Shown here: positions 16,989 to 25,671 of the stretch, piece after piece
Layout: each line of letters begins with the position of its first letter
Numbering within the stretch: position 1 is the first letter of the stretch
Assembly: GCA_030429235.1 (NCBI GenBank)
Contig: JAUIDB010000005.1
Location: forward strand, 1-64,000
Source: Thermoanaerobaculia bacterium
Lineage (GTDB): Bacteria > Acidobacteriota > Thermoanaerobaculia > Multivoradales > JAIOJS01
DNA length: 64,000 nt
Reading direction: 5' to 3'
The notes under the pieces: generated by a model
The model's input: only the letters and a program-made list of their open reading frames with translations
Databases searched by the model: none
What the model was told of the DNA's origin: nothing
Translations under genes and position numbers: made by a program

Positions 16989-19900
16989 TCAAGCGGGGTG
17001 CTCGTCTCCGGTCAGGTTGGCTCGCGTACGGCGCCGTGGTAGACACCGTGCCGCGAAGGCCAGCCCGTCTTCGAGCGTCGAGTACCACACCGGCAGCCCG
17101 ATCAGGGTGAAGATGGTCGACGTGCTCAGCCCACCGATCACGACCACCGCCAGCGAGTCGATGTAGTTCCCGGCTACGGTGAAGCCCGAGAACGTGAGAG
17201 GAAGCAGACCGAAGATGGTGGTGATCGCGGTCATCAGAACCGGCCGCAATCGTTCGCCGCACCCGATGACCAAGGCCTCGGCCCGCTCCATTCCCGTCGC
17301 TCGCAACTGGTTGACGTGATCGACCAGCACGATTCCGTTGTTGACCACGATACCGATCAGGATGATCACCCCCATGAAGCCGATGATCTCGAGCTCGTAG
17401 CCGAGGCCCCATAGCAGCCAGAAGGCACCGCAGAAGGCGAGCGGCAGGGTGATCAGAATGGCCAGCGGCTGGGTGAAGGACTCGAACAGCGCGGCCATCA
17501 GCAGGACCACGGCGAGCAAGGACATCAGCACGCCCTGGAACATCGTGTTGAGACCCTCTTCCTGGCGCCGACCCCAGTTGCCGAAGCTCCAGGCGTACCC
17601 TTCGGGCAGGTCGAGGGTATCGGCGATGGCGGTGACGCGCTGTCGGGCCTCCTCGGTCGTGACCTCCTTCTCGAACTCGGCGCTGACCCAGGTCGTGGTC
17701 AGACGATCCTCCCGGTTGATTCGGGGCTGGGTGCGCGAGAGCTCGACGTCGGCCACCGAACCGAGGGGGATCGGATCGGCTCCTTCGCGAGGAATCGGCA
17801 GGTCTCGCAGCGCCGAGACTCCGGGTTGCAGATCGGCGGGCAGGGCCACCAGCATCTCGAGCTCGGTGCCGCGGCTCTGGTAGCGCGACAGATTGCGTCC
17901 CCTGAAGGTCAACGACACGGTTTCTGCCACGCGGCGTGGCGTCACCCCGAGCCGGCGGGCGCGTTCGGGATCGACCGCCACCACGGCTTCCTGTTGCCCA
18001 TCCTGGCTGGGGCCGAAGACGTCGATGCGCTGTGGATCCTCGGTCGCTTTGATCCGACGCTCGAGCTCACGGCCCAAGGACTGCAGATACTCGGGATCCT
18101 CGCCGTGCAGAGCGACGGCCACCATGCGACGGTCACCACGACCGCCACGCCACCACTCGCGTTCGCCGACCGTGAGTTCGACCCCGGGCAGGTCGGGAAT
18201 GCCGGTCTTGAGGGCACGGTGGAGGTCGCCGATCCGCTCCTCGCTGGCCTCGGCCGGGTCGACGTAGACCCGCACCACGCCGAAACCCCGTTCGGCGTAC
18301 CAGCTGTAGAGGCTCTTGTACCCGAGTTCCTCCTTGCGGGGCCAGATCCAGGCTTCGAGGACGTTGACGTGTTCCTCCATCTTCTCCTTCGTCGTCGGGT
18401 CGAGGGAGCGGAGGAAGATCTGGGCGTAGATCTGCTGCTCCTTCGGCTCGGAGTTCTTCTCGATCTTGGAGATCGGATACCAGGCGGAGCTGGCGAAGGC
18501 AAGGAGAATCAGCAGTGTGGCGAGACGGTGGTGCAGAGTCCAGGCCAGAACTCGGCGGTATCCAGGGATCAGGCGGCGCTGCACGAAACCCGGCGGCAAC
18601 GTCTTCGAGGGCACGTAGCGGGCGGCGGCCAGCGGGATGAAGGTGAGGGAGATTACCAACGAGCAGAGAACCGCCGAGCAGATGGTGGTGGCGACTTCCC
18701 CCAGGTAGATGGTCATCGGCCCGGGCTCGGCCAGGAACAGCCAAGACCATACGAAGACGGTCGTGGCGGTGGCGGCGATCACGGCCAGCGCCACCTGACG
18801 GGCGCCTATGCGCGCTGCGGTTTCGGCCGCCATGCCTTCGTTCTGGAGTCGGTAGATGTTCTCGATGACCACCACTGCGTTGTCGACCAGCATGCCGACT
18901 CCGAGCATCAACCCCAGCATCGTCAAGACGTTGAACTGCTGTCCGAGGACGAACATGACGCCACAGGTCACCAGCAGGGAGAAGGGGATGGCGACGGCGA
19001 CCACGGCCGTGGTGCGTCCGCGGCGCAGGAAGAAGAGCAACACGCAGACGGCCAGCAGGCCACCGAAGACCCCAGCGTTGCGGAGACCCGTCAACGAGTT
19101 GCGGATCTCCTGCGCGGCGTTGTTCCAGATCAGCAGTTGGATCCCCTCGAGCTGCGGGTCCTTCTCGATCTCCGACACCTCGGCGAGCAGGGCATCGACG
19201 GTCTCGACGGTGTTGGCACTGGCCTCCTTGAAGACCGAGAGGGAGATGGCAAACTGCAGATCGAGGTGGCGACCATGGTCGATGATCGGCTGATAGATGC
19301 CGACGTTGGCGACGTCACCGACCCTTAGGTCGTGGGGCGGCAAGGGCAGGTCGGCGATCTCCTTGACACTCTGGAAGCGTCCGATCGATCGCACGCCGTA
19401 GGCGAGGACGTCGCCCCGGACCGATCCGAGGTCGACGTCGAGATTGGCGGCCTGGAGGGCGCCGACCAACTCACTGGCCTGCACTCCGTGTCTTCGCAGG
19501 TCCTGGGGGTCGATTTCGATGCGAACCTCCTGCGGCTCGACGCCTCCCAGCTCGACGCTTCCGACGCCCTGGATTCTCTCGAGTCGACGCTTGATGCGGC
19601 GGTCCAGGAGATCCCAGGACTCGGACAGGTCCCGGTTGGCACTGATCCGCCCTTCGATGATCGCGCCGTTGCTCGGACCCGATTGGAAGGTCTGGTAGCG
19701 GATCTGGCCGATGTTCTCGGGCAGGTCGGGACGTACCCGTTCCACCGCCTCGCGGATTTCGAGCTTCTTGAGATCGAGGTTGGCGTCCCAGTCGAACTCG
19801 ACGTTGATCCATGCGTCCCCGGCCTCGGTGTTCGCGTTCAGCGACTTGATGTCGGCGACGGTCGAGATCTCCTCTTCGAGGGGTTCGATGATCTCGCGCA

Positions 19901-20093
19901 GATTTTCCAGCGGGTGGCTGCCCGGGTTGCTGATCTGGACATTGACGTAGGGCGGTTCCACCGTCGGCATGAAGTCCAGCGGGAGACGGAAGATCGCCAC
20001 GGTGCCGAGCACCACCAGCGAGAGCAGCAACATCAGGGTCGCCACCGGACGATCGAGGGGTAGGAAGCGTCCGCTACTGGGTTCGCCGGTCAT
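16989..20093 (-). CDS. RND efflux pump inner-membrane subunit 2 (AcrB/HAE-like)
   Basis: This 1034-residue pump has two six-helix halves and large periplasmic loops. The TM4 proton-relay motif reads GMLVDNAVVVIENIY, so only one of the two Asp of AcrB remains (Asp-Asn). The C-terminal half has GIVVNNGIVLVDHVNQLR. Its ATG overlaps the stop of the upstream RND gene by four bases, so the two pumps are made together. With one adaptor and two non-identical pump proteins, the operon resembles MdtABC, where the pumps form a heterotrimer. Substrate is unknown and no TolC-type channel gene is in the window. Confidence 0.94.
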   Translation of the reverse strand: MTGEPSSGRFLPLDRPVATLMLLLSLVVLGTVAIFRLPLDFMPTVEPPYVNVQISNPGSHPLENLREIIEPLEEEISTVADIKSLNANTEAGDAWINVEFDWDANLDLKKLEIREAVERVRPDLPENIGQIRYQTFQSGPSNGAIIEGRISANRDLSESWDLLDRRIKRRLERIQGVGSVELGGVEPQEVRIEIDPQDLRRHGVQASELVGALQAANLDVDLGSVRGDVLAYGVRSIGRFQSVKEIADLPLPPHDLRVGDVANVGIYQPIIDHGRHLDLQFAISLSVFKEASANTVETVDALLAEVSEIEKDPQLEGIQLLIWNNAAQEIRNSLTGLRNAGVFGGLLAVCVLLFFLRRGRTTAVVAVAIPFSLLVTCGVMFVLGQQFNVLTMLGLMLGVGMLVDNAVVVIENIYRLQNEGMAAETAARIGARQVALAVIAATATTVFVWSWLFLAEPGPMTIYLGEVATTICSAVLCSLVISLTFIPLAAARYVPSKTLPPGFVQRRLIPGYRRVLAWTLHHRLATLLILLAFASSAWYPISKIEKNSEPKEQQIYAQIFLRSLDPTTKEKMEEHVNVLEAWIWPRKEELGYKSLYSWYAERGFGVVRVYVDPAEASEERIGDLHRALKTGIPDLPGVELTVGEREWWRGGRGDRRMVAVALHGEDPEYLQSLGRELERRIKATEDPQRIDVFGPSQDGQQEAVVAVDPERARRLGVTPRRVAETVSLTFRGRNLSRYQSRGTELEMLVALPADLQPGVSALRDLPIPREGADPIPLGSVADVELSRTQPRINREDRLTTTWVSAEFEKEVTTEEARQRVTAIADTLDLPEGYAWSFGNWGRRQEEGLNTMFQGVLMSLLAVVLLMAALFESFTQPLAILITLPLAFCGAFWLLWGLGYELEIIGFMGVIILIGIVVNNGIVLVDHVNQLRATGMERAEALVIGCGERLRPVLMTAITTIFGLLPLTFSGFTVAGNYIDSLAVVVIGGLSTSTIFTLIGLPVWYSTLEDGLAFAARCLPRRRTRANLTGDEHPA

Positions 20094-23000
20094 ACTGCTT
20101 CCTCCGAGAGGGCGGGCGGAGCCAGCCCCGGTCGCGTGTCGATCCGATCGTCTTCGTCGAACTCACTTCGGGACTCTTCCGCGTCGTCGGGGAAGTCGAC
20201 CAGGTCCGCTCCTTCCTCCTCGTCGCTTCCGGTGAGTCCGGCGAGGAGTTCGTAGATGCAGGGCACGACGACCAGGGTCAGCAGGGTGGCCACGACGAGG
20301 CCGCCGATCACGGTGATGGCCAGCGGGGCTCGCAGCTCGGCTCCGGCTCCCAGCCCGATGGCCATGGGCAGGAGACCGAGCACCGTGGTGGCCGTGGTCA
20401 TCAAGATCGGTCGCAGGCGCTCCTGCCCGGCGGCGACCACCGCAGTGCGCAGGTCCTGACCCTCGACCCGTCGCCGCCGGTTGATCGCGTCGACGAGGAC
20501 GATGGCATTGTTGACCACGATCCCCGCCAACATGACCGCGCCGATCAACGCCAGAACGCTGATCGTGTGGCCGGTGAGCCAGAGCGCCGCTACGATTCCG
20601 ACGAGGGCCAGGGGAACGGCGGTCAGGATGACGAAGGGATGGATCAACGACTCGAACTGGGCCGCCATCACCACGTAGACGAGGAAGATTGCGAGGGCCA
20701 GCGCCAGTTGGAGACTCTGGAAGGAAACCGCCAGTTCCTGGTCCTGGCCGGCCATCTCGACTCGGATCTCAGACGGGATTCGAGCCCCGTCGGATTGCGC
20801 TTCGGTGGTCGCAGGGCGCTGCAGCTCCAACAGTTCCGATCGCACCGCGTCGAGCACGATCCCGAGGTCCTCGCCGCGGGCCTCGGCGGTGATCTCGGCC
20901 ATGCGCGATCCTTCGGCGCGGTGGATGGCGGCCGGGCCGCGGCCGACGTCGACGCTGGCTAGAGCCGACACCGGTACGATCACCCCATTGGGCAGCCGTA
21001 GGCGGAGGTTCTCCACCTCCGCCGCCCGGTCGCGGAAGGGTTCGAGGGCACGGAGTCGGATGTCGATGCGTTCTTCTCCCTCGCGGAACTGACCGATGAG
21101 CTCGCCGCCGATCTTGCGGCGCAACGAAGTCCCGATCTCGGCCGCGGTGAGGCCGAGGGTAGCCGCACGTTCGCGGTCCAGCTCGACCTGCACCTCGGGG
21201 CTTCCCGGCTCGGCGGTGCTGCCGACGTCCTCGAGTTTGGGTAGAGCCGAGAGGTGCTCCTCGACCAGGTCGGCCGCGACGGTCAAGCGATCGAGATCGT
21301 CGCCGAAGAGTCGGACAGCCACCGGTGGCTTGACCGACAGCACCGACGGGCGCACCAGCTCGGCGTCGATCTTGGGAAAGGGTTGCAGCACTTCGCGGAC
21401 CCGAGCCACGGCGGCGGCCTCCCATTCGCTGCCCGCTTCCTGAGGCAGTACGAAGTCCATCTGGGCGAGGTTCTCGCCGAGGGTTCGTTGTCCCGAAGCA
21501 CTGGAGGGTAGAGACCCGACGGTAGCGAAAACGCGGGCGAAGAGGGGGTCGCCCACCAGGGCTCGCTCGAGTCGCGCTACGGTGTCCGAAGTCGTGTCGA
21601 GGGGCGTGCCTTCCGGCAGTCGCAGCTGGAAGGCGAACTCACCCTGCGACAGGCTGGGGACCAGGCGGGTGCCCAGCTGCGGTAGCAACCACAGCGCGCC
21701 GCCGAGCAACAGGAAGGCGACGAGCAGGACGGTTCCGCGGCGGTCGAGGGCGCGCTCCAGGAAGCCGGGGTAGGCGGCACTGGCGCGTTGGTGCGCGCGG
21801 TCGAAAGGGCTGGTCAGGCCGAAGAAGAGTCGCGGAAAGACCCATCCGATCAGGCCGAGGAGACCGATCACGATCAGCACCACGAACCGTAGCGGAAAGA
21901 GAAGCGCGGTGACCAGACGACTGGGCAGCGAGACGCCGTTGCCGATCGGCTCGAGCTCCAGGGGGCCGAGTCGGAAGGTCCAGGGAGGTCGTTGCTCGTC
22001 GGGTTCCCTGGTGCGTCGGGGTTGTGGCCCGAGCGCCGACAGGGCGGGAATCACGGTGAGGGAGACCACCAGGGCGGCGAGCAGGGAGAAGCAGACCGTC
22101 AGAGCCTGGTCGCGGAAGAGCTGTCCGGCGACGCCCTGGACGAAGACGATGGGGAAGAAGACCGAGACGGTCGTCAGCGTCGAGGCGATGACCGCTCCCG
22201 CCACCTCGGTCGTGCCGATGATCGAGGCTTCGCGACGTCCCTTGCCGAGCCCGCGATGGCGGTCGATCGCCTCCAACACGACGATCGATGAGTCGACGAG
22301 CATGCCGATTCCGAGGGCGAGTCCACCCAGGGACATGATGTTCAGCGTGACTCCGGCCTGGTGCATCGGCAGGAAGGTCGCGATCACCGACACGGGAATC
22401 GACAGCGCGATGATGCCGGTGGAGGGGGCGTCTCGGAGGAAAAAATACAGCACCAGGATCGCCAGCAGCCCACCGAACCAGGCCGCGCTCTTGACCTGGT
22501 CGACGGCCTCGGCGATGTACTCCGACTGGTCGGAGAGCACGGTCAGGTCGAGCGACTCGGGCATCTCTCCTCGAAGGGTTTCGAGTTCTGCGAACAGGTC
22601 GCGGGCCACCGTAACGGTGTTGGCGGAGCCTTCACGGTGCAGGGCCAGTTCGACGATCTCGTTGCCTTCGACGCGGCTGATCTCGTCGCGGTCGCGGTGC
22701 CAGCGGCGGACGTTGGCGACGTCTTCCACGCGCACGCGACCGGCGTCCGACTCGCGCACCACGGTTCGCCGCAGCTGCTCGAGGTCGTCGAACTCGTGCA
22801 GTGTGCGGACGAGGTAGAGAGCATTGACGTCGCGCACCACTCCGCCCGGCTGGTTGACGTTCTCGGCCTCGAGAGCGCTGGCGAGGTCGTCCAGAGTGAG
22901 GCCCAAGGCCGCCAAGCGGTCTTCGTCGGCTTCGACCACGACCTCGGGATCGAGGCCTCCACGGATCTTGGCCGCGGCGATCCCGCGAACCCCTTCGAGG

Positions 23001-23485
23001 CGGGGTTTGATCCAGCGTTCGGCGAGTTGCCGCAGGTCATCGAGTTCGCGGTCGACGCCGGAGAGTCCGAGGCGGACGATCGGATCCAGCGAGGGATCGA
23101 ACCGGAGGACGCGCGGAGACTCCGCTTCGCGCGGGAGCTGTACCACTCCGAGGCGCTCGCGCACCTCGATGGCGGCGAGGTCCATCTCCTCACCCCAGTC
23201 GAACTCGAGAATGACCTCCGAGAGCCCCGGCCGAGAGACCGATCGCATCTCACGCACTCCCGTGATGACTCCGACGGCCTCCTCGAGCGGGCGCGTGACG
23301 AACTGCTCGACCGACTCGGGGGCGGCGTCCGGATACTCCGTCTGGATGGTGAGCGTGGGGTAGGCGAGGTCCGGCAGCAATTCGATCGGCAGCCGCTTGG
23401 CGGCGAGAAAGCCGAACGTACTGATGGCGATCGTCGCCATCAACACCGTAACCGGGCGGTTGACTGAGCCTCGAGCGAGCGACAT
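20090..23485 (-). CDS. RND efflux pump inner-membrane subunit 1, with extra membrane insertion
   Basis: The 1131-residue pump subunit begins MSLARGSVNRPVTVLMATIA after AGGAGG. TM4 reads GMLVDSSIVVLEAIDRHR (single Asp). It is about 100 residues longer than AcrB. The excess lies between the two halves, after VSLTVIPALSALGPQPRR, and contains one or two extra hydrophobic segments (VVLIVIGLLGLIGWVFPRL) before the second half starts at ALDRRGTVLLVAFLL. It lies 12 bp after the adaptor gene and overlaps the next pump gene. Confidence 0.93.
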   Translation of the reverse strand: MSLARGSVNRPVTVLMATIAISTFGFLAAKRLPIELLPDLAYPTLTIQTEYPDAAPESVEQFVTRPLEEAVGVITGVREMRSVSRPGLSEVILEFDWGEEMDLAAIEVRERLGVVQLPREAESPRVLRFDPSLDPIVRLGLSGVDRELDDLRQLAERWIKPRLEGVRGIAAAKIRGGLDPEVVVEADEDRLAALGLTLDDLASALEAENVNQPGGVVRDVNALYLVRTLHEFDDLEQLRRTVVRESDAGRVRVEDVANVRRWHRDRDEISRVEGNEIVELALHREGSANTVTVARDLFAELETLRGEMPESLDLTVLSDQSEYIAEAVDQVKSAAWFGGLLAILVLYFFLRDAPSTGIIALSIPVSVIATFLPMHQAGVTLNIMSLGGLALGIGMLVDSSIVVLEAIDRHRGLGKGRREASIIGTTEVAGAVIASTLTTVSVFFPIVFVQGVAGQLFRDQALTVCFSLLAALVVSLTVIPALSALGPQPRRTREPDEQRPPWTFRLGPLELEPIGNGVSLPSRLVTALLFPLRFVVLIVIGLLGLIGWVFPRLFFGLTSPFDRAHQRASAAYPGFLERALDRRGTVLLVAFLLLGGALWLLPQLGTRLVPSLSQGEFAFQLRLPEGTPLDTTSDTVARLERALVGDPLFARVFATVGSLPSSASGQRTLGENLAQMDFVLPQEAGSEWEAAAVARVREVLQPFPKIDAELVRPSVLSVKPPVAVRLFGDDLDRLTVAADLVEEHLSALPKLEDVGSTAEPGSPEVQVELDRERAATLGLTAAEIGTSLRRKIGGELIGQFREGEERIDIRLRALEPFRDRAAEVENLRLRLPNGVIVPVSALASVDVGRGPAAIHRAEGSRMAEITAEARGEDLGIVLDAVRSELLELQRPATTEAQSDGARIPSEIRVEMAGQDQELAVSFQSLQLALALAIFLVYVVMAAQFESLIHPFVILTAVPLALVGIVAALWLTGHTISVLALIGAVMLAGIVVNNAIVLVDAINRRRRVEGQDLRTAVVAAGQERLRPILMTTATTVLGLLPMAIGLGAGAELRAPLAITVIGGLVVATLLTLVVVPCIYELLAGLTGSDEEEGADLVDFPDDAEESRSEFDEDDRIDTRPGLAPPALSEEAV

Positions 23486-23497
23486 CGCGGGCGCCTC

Positions 23498-24655
23498 CTA
23501 GCGGCTAGCCGTCGCCGGAGCGTTCTGGGCCGAGGTGTCGTCGCCGGAGGCACCGGCGAGGCGCACGGTGGCCCCGTCTTCGAGGGCTCCGGCTCCGGCG
23601 GTCACCACCTGGATGCCGGCGTCGAGTTCACCTTCGGCCGGGTGGATTTCGACCCGACTCTGGTCCTCGTAGCCGAGGATGACCTCGACCTTCTTGGCCT
23701 TGTCGCCGTCAACGGTGAAGAGGAACCAGCGACGTCCCTCCGCCACCAGGGCTTCGCGGGGAACGACCAGGGCTTCAGCGTGGCGATCGGTGGTGATGTC
23801 GACCCGAACGAAGGTGCCGGGGCGCAGGGTCTCGGCCTCGTCGACCGCCAACGTGACCTTTACGGTTCCGGTGCTACGGTCCACCTCGGGGGCGATTCGC
23901 TCGATCCGAGCCGCGACCGGTGCGAAGGTCGCGTCCGGGGTGAGCTGGACCTCCTGCCCCGGCGACAGCAGGGAGACGTGGCGCTCGGGAACGTTGACAT
24001 CGGTGTAGAGCGGAGTGACGTCGGCGAGGTCGTAGACTGCCGTTCCCTGGTTCACCGTGTTGCCGACGTCGAGGTGACGGGTGAGCACCACCCCGCTGAA
24101 GGGGGAGTTGATGACGGTGCGCGCGAGTTCGAGCTCGGCGAGCTCGACGGCGTGCTGGGCGTCCTGGTTGTCGCGTCGGGCCTGTTCGAACTGCTCTTCG
24201 CTGACTAGAGCCTGTTGGTAGAGCTCCTCGAGGCGTTGGAACTCACGTCGGCGTGTCTCGGCCGTCGCCCGGGCGCGGGCCAGGGCGATCCGCTGCTCGT
24301 CGTTCTCGAGTTCGGCCAGAGGCTGTCCCTCGCGCACGCGATCACCTTCCTCGACTCGTAGCGTCTGCAGGACTCCGCTGGTGCGGGTAGTGACGGTAGC
24401 GCGCCGTTCGGCGCGGAGGGTGGCGCTGGTGGAGTAGAGCGCCACCATCTCTTCGCGGGCGGTCTCGGCGACCTCGACCGGCACGGCCTCGGCCGGTGGC
24501 GCTTCGCCGGGGCCGCCGGGTCCGGGCCGGTTGGCGGTTTCGGGCGGTCCGGAGGACTTGCAGGCCAGAGAGGACAGAGTGACCAGAAGGAATGCCGCCA
24601 GCAGGGGGGTTCGGCTCATTCTGGATGCGGGGTTAGGGGGGAGGGAACGTAGCAC
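23498..24655 (-). CDS. RND efflux periplasmic adaptor lipoprotein (membrane fusion protein)
   Basis: The 373-385-residue adaptor links the two RND pumps to an outer-membrane channel. A lipoprotein signal (LLAAFLLVTLSSLAC) is followed by a Gly/Pro-rich linker, lipoyl half-motifs (TLRVEEGDRVREGQPLAELE ... NSPFSGVVLTRHLDVGN), a coiled-coil hairpin (ALARARATAETRRREFQRLE) and the beta-barrel and membrane-proximal domains. Two starts are possible: GTG 24655, with GAGGAG five bases upstream, and ATG 24619, with no Shine-Dalgarno. I used the former. It is the first gene of the three-gene efflux operon. Confidence 0.92.
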   Translation of the reverse strand: MLRSLPPNPASRMSRTPLLAAFLLVTLSSLACKSSGPPETANRPGPGGPGEAPPAEAVPVEVAETAREEMVALYSTSATLRAERRATVTTRTSGVLQTLRVEEGDRVREGQPLAELENDEQRIALARARATAETRRREFQRLEELYQQALVSEEQFEQARRDNQDAQHAVELAELELARTVINSPFSGVVLTRHLDVGNTVNQGTAVYDLADVTPLYTDVNVPERHVSLLSPGQEVQLTPDATFAPVAARIERIAPEVDRSTGTVKVTLAVDEAETLRPGTFVRVDITTDRHAEALVVPREALVAEGRRWFLFTVDGDKAKKVEVILGYEDQSRVEIHPAEGELDAGIQVVTAGAGALEDGATVRLAGASGDDTSAQNAPATASR

Positions 24656-24890
24656 GGGGACTCCTCGCACGTTGATTCGGTGAGCAAACGGAAGACGGGA
24701 CGCCGGGGCGCCCAAGGGAAGGTCTGAAATCAGAGGACGGTCGAGGACCGTCGCCCTAGATACGGATCGGTCGGGTCGAGTGTTGCAGCGACCTCGGTCG
24801 TTGGCCGAGAGTCAATTGGGCTGGAAGGAGGTCAATGTCCCCTTCGGGGTACTTGTGGCATTCGATGGGTTGGGATGCGGTGCCTGTCGA

Positions 24891-24920
24891 TTGACAAGCT
24901 CCGAAGGGAGCGGGTATCGT
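24891..24920 (+). promoter_or_regulatory. Sigma-70-type promoter for the PilZ gene
   Basis: A perfect -35 TTGACA (24891-24896), an 18-bp spacer and a -10 TATCGT (24915-24920) end 18 bp before the PilZ ATG. It lies in the ~280-bp divergent region between the RND operon and pilZ. That region also holds a CCCCTTCGGGG hairpin near 24838 whose role is unclear. Confidence 0.7.
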
Positions 24921-24938
24921 CCCGCACAGGTTAACGAG

Positions 24939-25604
24939 ATGCAAGGGAATCAGCGACGGCACCGCAGGTACGACGTCGAAGGCGTCCGCGGCAGCCTCGC
25001 GTACCAGATCGACGCCAAGGTTCTGAACATGAGCTTGACCGGTATGGCCATGGAGACCGCGGCGATGCTGAAAGTCGGAACCAACTACCGTCTCCAGGTT
25101 CCCTTCGAAGGCGACGTCCTCGACCTGCCGGCCGACGTGAAGTGGTGCCATCTGGTCCGCACCGAGACCAACGATCGAGGGGATGTATTGCCCGTGTACC
25201 ACGCCGGGATCGACTTCCGCTCGGTGCTCGACGAGAAGGCCCGCGAGATCCTCTCCTTCATCGAGAGCCACATCATCGTCGACCTCGAACAGCGTCTGTT
25301 CGGGAGGTTTCGTCTCGAAGCGAACGAACAGGTCGGGTTGACCGAAGAACGGGAGTTCGAGGTGCGTCGGATCTCCCTCTCCGGACTTCTGATCGAGACC
25401 AGTTTCTCGCCGCAGCGAGACGAGGTCTTGCACCTCGAGGTGCAGCCCGAGGGAACGCTACTGGAGGTTCGCGGCCGAGTGGCCTACATAGAGCAGCTCA
25501 AGTCGGGCACCGATGGTCTGGTCCAGGTGGGACTGGAATTCATCGAGCTCGGTCCCGAGCAGCGCGAAGCCCTCGAGTCGTTCATCGAGAGCCTCCTGGA
25601 GTAG
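24939..25604 (+). CDS. Tandem PilZ-domain protein (putative c-di-GMP effector)
   Basis: The 221-residue cytosolic protein has two PilZ-like beta-barrels. The first (~1-100) starts with the Arg-rich QRRHRRYDVEG switch and has NMSLTGMAME in place of the usual D/NxSxxG motif. The second (~115-221) has GRFRLEANEQ and RRISLSGLLIE, a weaker Arg switch. PilZ domains bind cyclic-di-GMP and change partner interactions. With a good first site and a degenerate second one, this may be one sensing and one structural barrel. The start at 24939 is chosen because the preceding in-frame sequence is intergenic and contains the promoter. Confidence 0.85.
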   Translation: MQGNQRRHRRYDVEGVRGSLAYQIDAKVLNMSLTGMAMETAAMLKVGTNYRLQVPFEGDVLDLPADVKWCHLVRTETNDRGDVLPVYHAGIDFRSVLDEKAREILSFIESHIIVDLEQRLFGRFRLEANEQVGLTEEREFEVRRISLSGLLIETSFSPQRDEVLHLEVQPEGTLLEVRGRVAYIEQLKSGTDGLVQVGLEFIELGPEQREALESFIESLLE

Positions 25605-25641
25605 CACGAGACTCCCCAAGCTCGGCCCTCGGCTCGTGCCG

Positions 25642-25671
25642 GGGTCCGGACTCGATCGATTCCGGGGACCC
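25642..25671. terminator. Possible bidirectional hairpin between convergent genes
   Basis: GGGTCCGGA and TCCGGGGACCC can pair (six plus three base pairs with a GG bulge) around a ten-base AT-containing loop. It lies between the pilZ stop and the convergent metalloprotease stop. No T-run follows, so termination is uncertain. Confidence 0.3.

Noticed and set aside
17826-19328. 500-codon plus-strand ORF opposite RND pump 2, rich in His/Gln/Asp
   Set aside because: Its odd composition comes from reading membrane-helix codons backwards; no start signal.
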